NCBI GenBank assembly: GCA_015486445.1
Contig: WFRT01000246.1
Coordinates: 1 to 5,333, forward strand
Origin: Pseudomonadota bacterium
GTDB lineage: Bacteria > Desulfobacterota > Anaeroferrophillalia > Anaeroferrophillales > Tharpellaceae
Direction of reading: 5' to 3'
DNA length: 5,333 nt
Shown: positions 5,314-5,333 of the stretch, piece after piece
How positions within the stretch are numbered: the stretch's first letter is position 1
Layout of the letters: each line of letters begins with the position of its first letter
Program-made: the position numbers and the translations under genes
Notes under the pieces: model-generated
The model's database searches: none
The model's input: the letters and a program-made list of their open reading frames with translations, nothing else
What the model was told of the DNA's origin: nothing

Positions 5314-5333
5314 TCCGAAACCGCTCAGAAAAA

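Noticed and set aside
5183..5333. Integron attC site
   Set aside because: The palindromic form and the GTTAAG-like ends recall attC, but the core consensus is not met at its last base. The two copies are in opposite orientation around a multi-gene block, whereas cassettes have sites in direct orientation, and no integrase is seen.
1..5333. Window as a small circular replicon
   Set aside because: The ends share only a short A-run, no replication gene or origin is present, and the end structure is better explained by a repeat element cut at the window edge.

Overview
The window holds a compact, GC-rich, single-strand gene cluster. All five genes run right to left on the minus strand, in this order of transcription: a UbiX-type flavin prenyltransferase (4561-5127), a signal-peptide-bearing outer-membrane beta-barrel protein of the phenol meta-pathway type (3492-4484), an aryl/acyl acid adenylate-forming ligase (1628-3280), a Tm-1-like/UPF0261 protein (391-1623), and a small protein of unknown function (21-410). 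The outer-membrane protein shows a Gram-negative host. The mix of a prenyl-FMN maker, an aryl-acid-type CoA ligase and a hydrophobic-substrate type porin resembles anaerobic aromatic-degrading proteobacteria, perhaps Desulfobacterota. That placement is inference; nothing here fixes the taxon.

Layout: 1-36 and 5183-5218 are perfect 36-bp inverted repeats that bracket the whole cluster. The right copy continues into a large imperfect palindrome (about 5204-5313) filling the gene-free right end. The left copy is cut by the window edge and supplies the stop codon of the last gene. The ligase and Tm-1-like genes are separated by 4 nt, and the Tm-1-like gene overlaps the small gene by 20 nt, so these three look like one translationally coupled unit. 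The ligase is separated from the upstream outer-membrane gene by 211 bp holding a terminator-like inverted repeat with T-tracts on both sides, a 14-bp palindrome and a 16-bp operator-like dyad. ubiX and the outer-membrane gene are 76 bp apart.

Working model (inference): the barrel protein admits a hydrophobic or aromatic compound, the ligase activates its carboxylate as an acyl-adenylate/CoA ester, and the Tm-1-like and small proteins act on or with that product. UbiX would supply prenylated FMN to a UbiD-type (de)carboxylase, but no ubiD is in the window, so that partner must be elsewhere. The most unusual features are the inverted-repeat bracket around a complete catabolic-looking cluster, and the tight coupling of the ligase to two proteins of unknown biochemical function.
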